Origin: Dichomitus squalens LYAD-421 SS1
Taxonomy: Eukaryota; Basidiomycota; Agaricomycetes; Polyporales; Polyporaceae
Assembly (NCBI RefSeq): GCF_000275845.1
Contig: NW_006766885.1
Location: 91,569-133,865 of the forward strand
Direction of reading: 5' to 3'
DNA length: 42,297 nt
This document shows, in pieces, positions 10,746 to 20,916 of the stretch (positions within the stretch are counted from its first letter, which is position 1; each line of letters begins with the position of its first letter). Under the pieces are notes generated by a model, which did no database searches, was not told the origin of the DNA, and worked only from the letters and a program-made list of their open reading frames with translations. Position numbers and translations under genes: made by a program.

Positions 10746-11450
10746 GCTGGAAGTCCGAAGCAGGGATCTGATCCTCCCGTCTCAACGACTTGAAGATCAC
10801 CATACACTACTCTACATCTACTAAAAATCCCTGTGCAGACTTTGTAGATCCCGCCGGCACGGCTTAAGGGGTTGAGGAGGGTAGGGGAGGATCCCCCTCT
10901 CGCACTCCGCCATCTCCAGGGAGGAAACAGACGACCGCGACCGTCACAACGTCATAGGCGACTTTCAGCTGCTTTGCTTGCCCTCGCTGTCGCGGTCGCG
11001 ATCAGACCGCGCGGGCGGTCGGGTGCATTAAAGATGTTTCCGGCGACGGGGCGCAGAAAACCATGTTTTGGGTCGCCCGCGCGGTCATGAAAATGTACAC
11101 CTGCTAGCGAGCACAGCCGAGAAAACCTATTTCCTTTTGCGGCTGCGCGTTGACAGCAGGTTTCCTCGGCTGGAAGACCACCGAGACCACCCCACCTGAA
11201 GCAGGGAATTCAAAGTCCCTCCTTTTCGATTCTAACATCACTATATAGTACGTCCACTAAACCCTCCTGTGCAGACGTGGGCCATTCCGCGACATGACCT
11301 CAACGCCAGGGTCGAGTAGAGTAGGGGAGGCTCACCTTACGCACTCAGAGACATTTCCAGACTGCGACCGCGACCGTGTCATACGCGAGATTCTGTTTTA
11401 CTTCCAGGCTACACGGTCGCGGTCGTGGTCAGACCGCCCGGGCGCCAACA
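10640..11450 (+). repeat. Diverged tandem duplication, unit about 430 bp
   Basis: Blocks in the first copy recur in the same order in the second with an offset of about 420-440 bp. GTCGCCC.TGCGGTCA..AA near 10654 matches 11071. GCGAGCACAGCCG at about 10684 matches 11107. TCTCGGCTGGAAG near 10740 matches CCTCGGCTGGAAG near 11167. A CTGTGCAGAC block near 10831 matches 11269. GAGGGTAGGGGAGG near 10877 matches a GAGTAGGGGAGG block near 11319. ACCGCGACCGT plus TCGCGGTCG recur in both. Each unit ends in a GC-rich hairpin. No ORF is conserved, so I read it as an unclassified repeat or decayed non-autonomous element. Confidence 0.65.
11365..11425. repeat. Perfect 15-bp stem hairpin
   Basis: CGACCGCGACCGTGT at 11365-11379 is the exact reverse complement of ACACGGTCGCGGTCG at 11411-11425, with a 31-nt loop. 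The equivalent hairpin in the first tandem unit (10932-10940 with 10990-10998) keeps 9 bp. The position within the repeat unit is conserved. Confidence 0.85.
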
Positions 11451-14001
11451 CTTACGTCCCCGCAGTTAACCTCTCGTTTTGTAGGACAGTTATCCGCCGG
11501 CGTCTCTGCTCGATAGCCTCTGAGCTCTGTTTTCCCTCCAACCGCAGGATCCCAGGCTACCTCGTAACCTACCTGCTATATGAATCACCGTCACTCCACT
11601 GCAAGTCGACGGCAGTCATGAATCCCCTTGGCACCATCAGGAACATATCTAGTCGCCAGAGGTAAGCTCTGATAGACACTCATTCTGAATGGAATATAAC
11701 CAACCTTCACATTCACTGGCAGTGCAAGCTGCCTTTAGGGCTCAATTGTGTCTGCAAACCCTGGGACCCGCCAACCACTGCCTCCCTTTTGAGTTCATTG
11801 TTGCGCTGAGAAGACCGTGAAGCGCAGATCCAGCGTCGAAACTGTAAAGGACCTCGCACTGTCCCGGTTCCTGCCGTTCTGATGCTCTACGTAGCCGTAC
11901 TCCTCATCATGCTCTTCGCCGAGATCGTGCCTTCTGATCCTCATCGTATCCGAAGTTCGCTGATCGGCCTCTGTCTAGCCGCTACCATACGCCTCGAATG
12001 TCTTCGGCCCGAAGCGGATTTCCTTCCCTGCCCCCCTGCAGTCCGCACAGCATTCATGCTTGTCCACCGGAAGTCTTGACTGAGATTCTGGTACCCTTCC
12101 TGGGTAGCCTACAACGAGGTTCACTGAACTGAGGCTCTCCCCTTCCTCCGCGCGCGCGCAGGCTTATCAACAATGCACACTCTGACTTGCATGTGGGTAT
12201 CCGTTTGACTAAATGACAGGCTTCCTCCGTTCATTAATGGCAATCACTGGTACACCTGTGAGTATATACTGCACTGACAGAGTGCTTTCCCGGAGGGCAG
12301 GTCTGCACCGGGGCTTCGGGTCGACAAAGCCTCTACTTTCATTTCGCGCTCATATCTTGCCTTCCATCTCTTCCATAGCAACCTGTCCTGTATGTTATCC
12401 GTGTAGCCGCCGGCAATGTCGATATCTTTCAGACCGTGCCCCGCGCACGCATGTTTTGCAAAACTTCTATCGGTCGGCAATAGTCTGCAAGATCCGAGCG
12501 CGCAGTTCTGTGCGCTTTCAGATGGCGTGCGTGGCACCTAACCAAGGGCCCTGACTGTCTACTACCTCTACCTTACCACGTTCTTCTCTGACCATCCCAA
12601 CGTCTATCGCCGTCTTCGACATGTTTCTGTTGAGTCAAGTGAAGGGAGATGACCGACGAACGTTGTCTTCACATGTGGCGGGAGAGCAGGTTGGACAGGT
12701 GTGGCCCAAACCGAACGCTCTCTGTACTCGGCTCTCTCTCTCTTCCTTGCGGTACATCTCAGCGCCGACCTCTCTTGCCGAACCCTCGCGATTCCGTCTG
12801 TCGAACATCTTGCGATATATCCCCACATTATCCGCTTTCTCGAGCAACGTGGGTCTCAGGGTTTAGGACGGTGTCGCTCAGCGCAGTAGCGTTGCCTTCC
12901 TCGAGCTGTACGTCCTTGTTGCCTGCGCCGCACCAACCTAGCTCAGGAAAGTCCAATTACCAGCGAGCTGGAGACGCAGCCTACCTTTCCGACCCCGACC
13001 TCTTGGACTCCGCCCGAGGAAGGTTACATACAGGCTAAATCCAAAACCTTGGGCCGCCTCGCGTCACTCCTCCACGCTGCCTCCGCCATTATACAGCTCC
13101 ATTGCTTCTTTGGGCACCTGTTGATCTCGTTGGCCGTCTCCACGCCCGCTATGGTTATTCTTGCGAGTAACTGTATTGCAGTCCCCTCCTGCCCTCTCTC
13201 CCATTTTTTAAGCCACTTTGTGCAGATCGGCACCATAATTTCCACAACACGTTGTCGAACCCTCTGGTCTCGACAGAACGCGACACCACTTCCACCACCC
13301 AGGCTCGGCTAGCTAGCAAGCTGGAGGCAGGGTCGTTCCTGCCAGCCTACATGAGGGGAGAGATGACACCTGATATCAGGCGCACGCTATCTCTATCTTT
13401 GACACTGACTCATTGGACACCACTACTTGCATCCCAGGGTCTGTCCAACACCGGCACGATTCTCGACGCTTCTCTCACGGCAAACCACTCGGACTTCTCT
13501 TTCCCCATCACTTCACCAGGCGCTTCTCCTTCGAAGGCCCTTCCGCTGGGAACGGCAATAGAAGGAGGGCGAGAGAATATAGAGATCCGAGGCCGCTCTG
13601 TGGTAGAATCACAACACGCTACCGACCGCTTTCCTCGTTTCTTCGCTTATCTACTACGCAACGGCACGCCAAACCCCAAATCGGACGGAGGACGTTCACG
13701 TCCACGCCCCCGTTCACGTTCGCGGCGCTCAGCGGATCCTGGAGGGACTCTGGCTTCTTTGGCGACAATCCCGGATGCTCCTGCACAATGCGGAGTCGGC
13801 GACGAAACAGGCCTGCAGTCATGCGCCGTCGCTGTTACTTTGGCTCTCTCTTCAGCCGAATGCTCTTCTTCTCTGAGGGTCCCCACCTCTTCCACCATCG
13901 CCCAAGCGGACACACTCAGGCTCGCCCTTGCGTCTGAGCATCTTGGAGTATCTCGGGAAGTCCTTGTCTCTGCGTCTGGTGCTTCGGATCCGGTCACGGC
14001 T
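11451..14001. other. Pyrimidine-rich gene-free region upstream of the basic protein gene
   Basis: About 2.5 kb with no recognisable gene. The plus strand is rich in C and T, particularly 12540-14000, as often seen in fungal promoters and 5' untranslated regions. One frame stays open from about 13252 into the coding region starting at 14002, with in-frame ATGs at 13351 and 13363. A longer N-terminus is therefore possible, but that stretch looks untranslated by composition. Confidence 0.5.
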
Positions 14002-15036
14002 ATGGCGAATCATTCATCGTCGGCGTCCTCATCAAGAGGCGGTGGCGGGTCTGGTACGCGCGCTGAACAGCTTCTAGCATCCACGAGGAAGGGTGCTGAT
14101 CGTGTCGCAGGCGAACGTATCATGGCAAATTCTTCACAACTCTCATTTCTCTCTAACTCGAGCTCTCCGAACCAGCTCGCCAGCACGAGCACGGTCTCGC
14201 CCCAGTATACGGATGCAGAGCTAGATCCGGACGGAGACGAACAGGACGAGCAGGCCCAAGAGGCGCAGAACCAGGCAAGTGGGGCCCAGACCCCGGAAGG
14301 ACAGCCGCGAAAGAAGAAGACACGTCGCGCCGGCGTCGCTATTACGCGAGTGCGGCGGATGCAGCGCGAGGTTCGGAAGCTCGCCGAAGAAGAGGAGGTC
14401 AATAATGCCCAACGGCAACAGCCAGGACGTGTACGGGCTCGACTGTTGTGTATTTTGCTTGTGTTCGGAGGCTCATCTCTGCGTTCGTTTCTCGCTCTAT
14501 CTAGTCTCTCCTCCAGCTTCAGCCAGTCCAAGTCCAGCCTACGTACCCTGGGAACGCTCACCCGATGCAAATGCGACTGGGAAGCCCAACCAGCCCACGT
14601 TACGGTCCGTTCCAGGGAGGCATGCCTGTAGCCGGGCCTGCGAGCCCCCCGCCGCGTTCTCTGACGAGTCCGGTTGCTGGCGGAGCGAGCGCGAGCTTGA
14701 ACGTTGCTCCCCTCGCACGCCCCCATACACGCAACGAGGGCAGTCCTCCAGGTCACGGTCTTGCTTCTGCTGCGCACCCTCATTCAATGACACGTGGGCC
14801 TCCGTACGACCGCATCCTCGAGGTACGTGTTCGTGCATGCTGCTGGTCGCTGGCACCAACTCATCTGAATTAACACGCATTTCTCGTTCTGGCGCGCGCT
14901 CATCTTTCCACAGGACGGTGACGACGTGGTTCTTCTGCCCCGTCTGCCCAGCGCCAGCCCCACAGGAAGCCCAAGCATTTGGGCGTACCGCCCGGAGGAG
15001 AGGGACACAACACGGCCTCGTGGTGGCCCTGCGTAA
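14002..15036 (+). CDS. Hypothetical protein with a basic, probably nuclear segment
   Basis: I do not recognise the family. Three exons (14002-14430, 14517-14822, 14914-15036) give 285 residues. The first intron could also end at 14522, which would remove two residues (LQ) and keep the frame. Residues 1-65 are Ser/Gly/Asn-rich. An acidic Gln-rich stretch (73-92) is followed by a basic cluster, RKKKTRR (103-109), and a short helical Arg/Lys/Glu segment (115-135) that resembles a nuclear localisation and coiled region. The second half is Pro/Gly/Ser-rich (SPTSPRYGPFQGG, ASPPPRSLTSP). The last exon ends acidic then basic. Disorder and the basic patch suggest a nuclear or RNA-related role, which is inference only. 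The frame is open upstream to 13252, so the start is uncertain. It converges on the pyrophosphatase gene. Confidence 0.65.
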
Positions 15037-15521
15037 GGCTTCGCACCTGAGGCGTCAGCTCGAGCTCCGCTCTTTGCGGCGACCACGCTCGTGATCCTGA
15101 CTTTCCCCCAAGTTCCCGCATAGCCGGGCTGGTTGTATGTGCCTCGACGGCATGTTTGATAACATAACGTCACACCCGAGCAGACCGTGTTTGCGAGTAG
15201 ACTCAGCCGTGTACACTATTCGTCCGACCTACCCCTCGTTGCAGCGGGCAGGCGTATACCTGACTGGCTTGTTATCATTCCTCTCATCTCCCTTTGTCAG
15301 ATGCCTCTCTAGATGTGGTATCTTGGTCGTTGTTGTCAGCGTTATCATCATCGCATTCGGATATCTCGCCTTTGTATGGTACAACTCTAGCATGGCTGTC
15401 GTGTAACATCATTCATCCTACCTATTACGGTGACATCTCTTCTTCCGCGTCTATTCCTAGAGAGCAGTCCCCGAGAACACGATCAAACACCAGGTTCGCC
15501 ATGCAGGATTTCATAAGCCCT
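15037..15521. other. Convergent 3' intergenic region
   Basis: About 485 bp between the 3' ends of two convergent genes. I see nothing coding in it. It should contain both 3' untranslated regions and polyadenylation signals. Confidence 0.6.
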
Positions 15522-17413
15522 TCATAGACTGCCTAATTTCGGTGTTACCGGCTGGGGACCTGCACGTCCGTACGCCCATTCGCTGAGAATCACCCCTCCG
15601 ATCGCGGTTCGAGGCGGGATCTTGAATGGAGGAGCGCTGTCAGACAAGGCTGGCGCGACGCTGCTCTTGGCTCCTCGCGCATCCGCCGTCGCTGCTTCGG
15701 GCTTCCCGTTCGGGTTGCTGTTCTCGGCCGCCGCGGCGAGCTCTTTATGCTCCTGCCGTGAGATGATTGTGCCGCTTGTATGGCCGAGGACCGCCAGGAG
15801 CTCTTCACGTGTGAACCACCGGGCCTCTGCAGGAGCGCCAGACGACACCACAATCAACAGGTTTATGTCAGAAACAGCAACCGCAGGTAGACGCGAGGCG
15901 CCACCACACACCATCCAACTCGTTATCGAGATCGGTGCGCAGCGGCTCGTTCGAATCGGCGGTCGCATAAAATCCGCACATGAGGTTGGCAGGGAAAGGC
16001 TGGTTCAGGGACAGGCATTAGACAATCCGGGATGTGGCGGGGGTCGGTACAGGCAACGCGACATACCCATGGCTGAGAAGAGTGGTAGCGGACGTCCCAG
16101 ACCTTCACGCCGGCCTCTTCCCACATCTCTCGCTTGACCGCGTCCTCGAAGGACTCGCCAGGCTCGTTGAACCCAGACAGGCACGACCAAAAGCTCTTCG
16201 GCCATTTCCTCTACAGGTGGGGTTTCTTCTATGAATGGGGGTGGGAAGCCAAGCGAGCGGATGATACGCACGTTGCGACCCAGGAGAATCTTGTCCCCAG
16301 TCTGGTTTACGACGGCCATAATGACGACTGGATCTGTCCTCGGATGCGAGAAGTTGTTGAGCCCGGTCGCGGTCGAACAAGGCTTCTGCCCGGTGTTCTC
16401 CGCCCAGGGGAGTAGCGTCGAGCATGTGAGCTTCCATCCCGCCCACGAAGAGTGTACAGAACTGCCGCACGAAGGGCAGAACTGGTTCCGGGTGCGGGCG
16501 CGAAGACATGAGACCATTCCGTAAGCAACGAGCGTATCTCCGGCGGTAGCCGCCTTGGGTCGGATACCGCAAGAAAGACGTACCTTGTTCCGCGCGTTCC
16601 AGTCAACAATCGCGCGCGCCTCGGCAAATATCGCGGCCTCGAAGGCGTCGAAGGAGCCCGTCGCCGCGCGCGGTTCCGTGAAGACCAGCTGCGTGCCCTG
16701 TTCTCCCTCAGCGGAAGCACTCGCGTGGAGAACCTGATCCACTTCCGCCTGGTCGACGTCGCTGACGTCGAGCGAGAAGTACGGCGTGCCCTTGATGTTG
16801 TCGATCACCGTTTGTGGATCCGCCTTGGCGCTGAAGTCCGACGAGGGCAGCGCCGCGGCGAACGTCGTCTCTGTTTCGTGCAGTCCGAGGAAGACGATCG
16901 GGGTGCCGCGTAGCCGGGATCCTTCGAGGGCCTTCACGTCCGGATCCGCGATCTCGCCTTCGCGCCGGCCTTGCGCGAAGAACGGCTCGGTTCCCAGCAA
17001 GGACCGGACGTCGCGCGTCGTCAGGCGGGCGAGGGACTGTTTGAACGTGCCTGCGTGCGCGCCGGATGTGGAAGACTTTAGGAGTGGCTGACCCTCGCGG
17101 AAGACGAGCCACCGCGTTGCCGGTGCGTGGACGATGGCATTCAGGAAAGGTTGTGAAGTGCGGAGCCAGGCGAGGCGGTTGAGGGGATTACCGCTGAAGA
17201 AGTTGACGTAGCTGGGGAAACATGATCTGTTTCAGTAGCTGTACGTTATGCCATGCGACAAACATGCGCAAAAGCAGGGGCACGAGAGCACATGAAGAGG
17301 GCAATACTGTGGACGTAAGATGGACTTGTGCGACAGGCCCTGCGTCAAAAGCAGGTTTGAGGCGCAAAATGCAGCTTCAGATTGAACGGCAGATTATGCG
17401 GGATTGTCTCCAT
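15522..17413 (-). CDS. NPY1: NADH pyrophosphatase, Npy1/NUDT12-type Nudix hydrolase
   Basis: Well-supported exons: 17211-16584, 16481-16272, 16210-16067, 15999-15912, 15826-15522. The family hydrolyses NADH and related dinucleotides (including NAD-capped RNA in mammals) to a mononucleotide and AMP. Seen: an N-terminal domain beginning YVNFFSGNPLNR; a zinc-ribbon start FCPSCGS; and a full Nudix box (Gly, five residues, Glu, then REMWEEAGV). SQPWPFPANLMCGF and TDLDNELDEARWF follow, both conserved NADH-pyrophosphatase positions. The 102-nt first well-supported intron (16482-16583) is stop-free and in frame. The 5' end is the weak part: the frame closes upstream of 17211, so a short first exon is needed. 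My best choice is ATG 17413 to 17388 with a poor donor (GTTCAA) and a 176-nt intron, giving 466 residues. I see no SKL-type peroxisomal signal at the C-terminus (ends KLGSL). Confidence 0.85.
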
Positions 17414-19787
17414 TTGAACCGGGCCACTCAAACCTAGGCAGCCAGACAACCGGGTATATCACCCAGGGCCCACGCCTTTGCGGCGTCACTCACAAATTCT
17501 GCAGAATCGTCCGAGACCTTCACCGTATCCAATGAGGACAGTGAGCTGGCTGAGAAGAGCGTGGCAAGCGTGAGATCCCGAGCGATCAACCGCGGTCGTC
17601 GACAGAAGACGTTCGACATCCCGAAACGCTCTCTCGATGCATGCGATTCCCTGTCCGAGTGTTGCCATATGCGTTTGACTTGGTTGCTATTCGATTTATG
17701 GGTGGTTTCACCCAGGGATGATCTAAAGCTATCCTAGTATACGCAGATGATGCAAGAGACGAAGGAGTAAACAGATGCTCACGGTTCGGGACCCATTTCG
17801 AACCTCGAGAGACTCGAGAGGGACCGGCGAAGAAACTGAAAGGTGTGACGGTGAATGGTGATGGGTGGGCAGGACCTCAGAGGTACTACGGAGGACGATG
17901 GTCGAGGTGTGGGTGGAAGAAATATCCTGGAGGCATTCGTGATACACCGGGCGGATGACCGCTTTCCTAAACCCGGCTGACTCATGGGTCACAAGCAGCT
18001 GCCCACTCGGACTGACCAGGAAGCCCGCTGTCGCCCGGAGGACGCACTGTATTCACTACCGCACATCGGAGTAGGACGGGCACATACTGCTGTCAATACG
18101 TGCGAGTAGAAGGTGATGATGGTAGAAGAAGAAAGTGCACAGTCCGAGATTCCCAGAAACGGTCGGGAGGAAACGGTCAAGTTCTCTCGGCGCTCATAAG
18201 TATGGAATGGTGGGCGCCACGAGGTCCTCGATCATCCTCCTCTCGGCAATGAATGTCGACATTGTTTCTGACTCTCCCGTTTACCTCGGTCACCAGCACG
18301 TTTGCCGAAGGCTCTAACACGGACAATCAGGCTCCCGAATCGACTGGTATCCATCGTCAGCGGCTGGCAGCGAAGATTGGGGGGCTAGTCCTCCTGAAGT
18401 CGCCACAGTGTTCGTGTCCTGGGTACAACGTTCATAAACGTTGCATGCACGCCCGTCATAGGGAATCCTCAAGCTATCCGTACTGCCTGCAATATGTCTC
18501 GATCGGTGGTACAATAGGTTTCACAGGGATCCTGTGCACAACTGCTTCGAGCCGAAGCGCCACTACCCAATCTGGCTTTTCACGCTCTCCCGCGCAGCCT
18601 TTTTGAGCGACTTGATACGGTCCTCATCACCATGCAATATCATGGACGGCGCTCGCTCTCCTCCCTGTTTCGCAAACACTTCTGCGATCTGCGCTAAACA
18701 AATGGCATTTCGCTACCTCTGTGTAACCGGTACGACCGTTGCGATGCTGGAGTTGCCATAGCTGACTCGGAACAGTCGAATTTCGCTCTCTATCTACGAC
18801 CAGCTTGGACGAACCCACGCAGCGGCGATGTGACTCGTCATCTCAGTCGCGGCCCAGCTATGAATAAAGTAAGGGGCAGGAGCAATCCATACAAGCCGAG
18901 CGGTAAGTTACCGGCCTGGAAGGAGGCGAAGTGGCCAATAACCTTTTCTGACGCACAAAAGGCTGGCTAAAGTGGCCGGGAAACCCTCCAAAAAGGACAG
19001 GTCATGGATCCAGAATGCACAATTTCCGCAGACCGCTGATTCCCAGTGTTCTAGTGCCCTTACACGCGGAGACTTTTGACAGAGCGCGTCTTGCAACCAC
19101 ATGTTTTCGGTGAGGACACGAAGACGTCGACCCTGGGACATCCCCGAGAGTCGGGTAGCCATGGCCATATCTCGCTCCAGACGCTGCCTCTACTGGTGCG
19201 ATCTGACTTGGCGCGGCGTCCCCATCTGCTCCTGGTGCTTTTGATTACGCATCCCTACTGCAGTATGTTAGATCACTTCCGACACCGCATCGGTCCTGGA
19301 TCTCACCATTGTCCGACTTTTGGAGGTCGCAAAGAGAGTCATACAACTCGTTTATAGCACGGGCCGCCCCGCCTCGGTCACCTTCTTGACGTGGTGCCCC
19401 ACACTTGAGAGAGTACATAACCGCCTCGCCTATGGGTTGCGCCGGTCAAACCGCCTCTCTCTCTCTCTCCTCCTCCCATCGCGTCCTCCTTCCCCCCATG
19501 GCCCGTGTTCCATTCTACGGCGAACCGACGATGTTCCTGTCTCAGTCCTCGTGGTGGTGCAGTGCTGTGAGCCGTTTTCTACTCGTCGCTTGACACTTTA
19601 CACACGATGCGTTCCTTCCGACTCCCCTTCAAACTTCCATATAAGGCAGTCGGTCGCTCCGGTCAGAGAGCTCTTTACGGCTGTTCCTATGTACTTTCCT
19701 CGCTCGACGCGCTGCATTCCCCGGCCGCACGTCGAGCAAGGGACGGTCATGCGATCTACGATAACCCAGCGGCAGCCCGGGTGCGTC
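17414..19787. other. Gene-free region
   Basis: About 2.4 kb where I recognise no gene. Frames on both strands (for example 17729-17992 minus, 18253-18606 plus, 19320-19820 plus) lack domains and splice-consistent extensions. The end of the region is pyrimidine-rich, with a short (CT)n run near 19458-19473 that probably belongs to the promoter of the next gene. Confidence 0.5.
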
Positions 19788-19796
19788 TTATATAAG
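19788..19796 (+). promoter_or_regulatory. TATA-like box upstream of the small hypothetical gene
   Basis: TTATATAAG lies about 135 nt upstream of the ATG at 19931. Either the 5' leader is long or a 5' untranslated intron ending at the CAG just before the ATG is spliced out. Confidence 0.4.
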
Positions 19797-19930
19797 TTCG
19801 AACCTTGCGCGCCGCGCTAGGCCATGTTTATGACCCCTTCATGACCCATTGTACGCCCCCGATGTGCGTCGCGTTGCGTCCGGCGGTTCGCTAACTCGCG
19901 TGTTTACGTTTGGTTTGCGTTGTCGAGCAG

Positions 19931-20230
19931 ATGCCATCAGATCCGCCGTCCCCCACGACGAAGCCGCTCCCGCACCCACATGCGCACACGCTGAGCACCC
20001 AGCGCCCGACACCTCTCCGCGCACAGACAACGCCGGCGACACAGTCGAGCGCACCGCGCGCGGCGCTGACCCCTGCGCAGGCGATCGCGCAGGCGTGGAT
20101 GCGCGAGTCGGCCGAGGCGCAAGCGCAATGGCGCATGGCCGACGTGCGGGCCAAGGAGCAGTACATGAACCCCGTTAGATGGAACACGGGCAGGCCGGAG
20201 AAGAAAAAGAGGAACGGAGCAAAGATGTGA
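19931..20230 (+). CDS. Small hypothetical protein (99 residues)
   Basis: I do not recognise this protein. It is a single open exon of 99 codons. The first half is Pro/Thr/Ser/His-rich and probably disordered. The second half, from ALTPAQAIAQAWMRES on, looks like an amphipathic helix rich in Ala, Gln, Arg and Glu, and the C-terminus is strongly basic (RPEKKKRNGAKM). A CAG directly precedes the ATG, so the exon could be spliced to an upstream one and the true start could differ. A TATA-like box sits upstream. Gene status rests on composition, the clean stop and the promoter element; it could be a short conserved basidiomycete protein. No function is proposed. Confidence 0.5.
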   Translation: MPSDPPSPTTKPLPHPHAHTLSTQRPTPLRAQTTPATQSSAPRAALTPAQAIAQAWMRESAEAQAQWRMADVRAKEQYMNPVRWNTGRPEKKKRNGAKM

Positions 20231-20916
20231 AGGACGGCGTCGACGACCCCAACGAGGCGCGTGTAGGAGGTTGGCGGGAACGAGCCTGCTGTGGTATCTA
20301 TCTATCTATTCGTCATGCGTTGCATTGTAGGATCAGTCCCCGTCGAGGGAGCGGACTCTTTCGCTGTTGAAGGCGCTGGGACTCTAATATTCGTTCTTTC
20401 TTGTGTATGCGTTGTATCGTTATGGTCATGGAATATGCATCATGGTGAAATATGCCAAAAAACGGCCTGTTCTGTTTGACGTAAGGTCCAGTACGCATGC
20501 CGTCGGTGTCAGATCAACTGGAGGTTGTCTGAGTGGTAGGTCCCCGCTTCTGCAGTGTTGCAAGGTTGACGACATGATTCTCATGCATGCCGTGGGTGAC
20601 TTGAAAGCATGTTGGGTCGCGGCTGGAGTTGACCGACGGGTTCTCTGCGTGCATGAGAAGGCCAAGATGGCAATTGTGTATGAAGCTCGCGCCGTTGTCC
20701 TGCATCCGTCCAGAGGATCTTATCTAATCTCGGGCGTCCCGCCAGGAAAGTTTGGATGCGCGCTTTGTGATTGGGCGACGGAGAGTCGTCGGTCCGCCGA
20801 AGCTGGGGTACATCCAGCTGGCCTCATGCGAATATTGACTCGACGGGCTCTACCTCTTCGACCTCCATCTCGCCTGGCTCCGTCTTCTTCGCGTTGTGCT
20901 CTCAAGGGACTCAGCT
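20231..20916. other. Intergenic region upstream of the carrier gene
   Basis: About 685 bp with no recognisable gene. It contains a short TATC repeat near 20295-20309. A stretch around 20520-20560 weakly resembles a tRNA A-box (GTCTGAGTGG) but lacks a matching B-box and acceptor stem. The last part is the likely promoter of the carrier at 20917. Confidence 0.55.

Noticed and set aside
10421..10807. Overlapping plus and minus frames with similar peptides (CKRAQP)
   Set aside because: The similarity comes from the DNA palindrome. It is not a conserved protein.
20515..20580. tRNA-like stretch with an A-box-like GTCTGAGTGG
   Set aside because: There is no B-box (GGTTCGANNCC) at the right distance and the ends do not pair into an acceptor stem.
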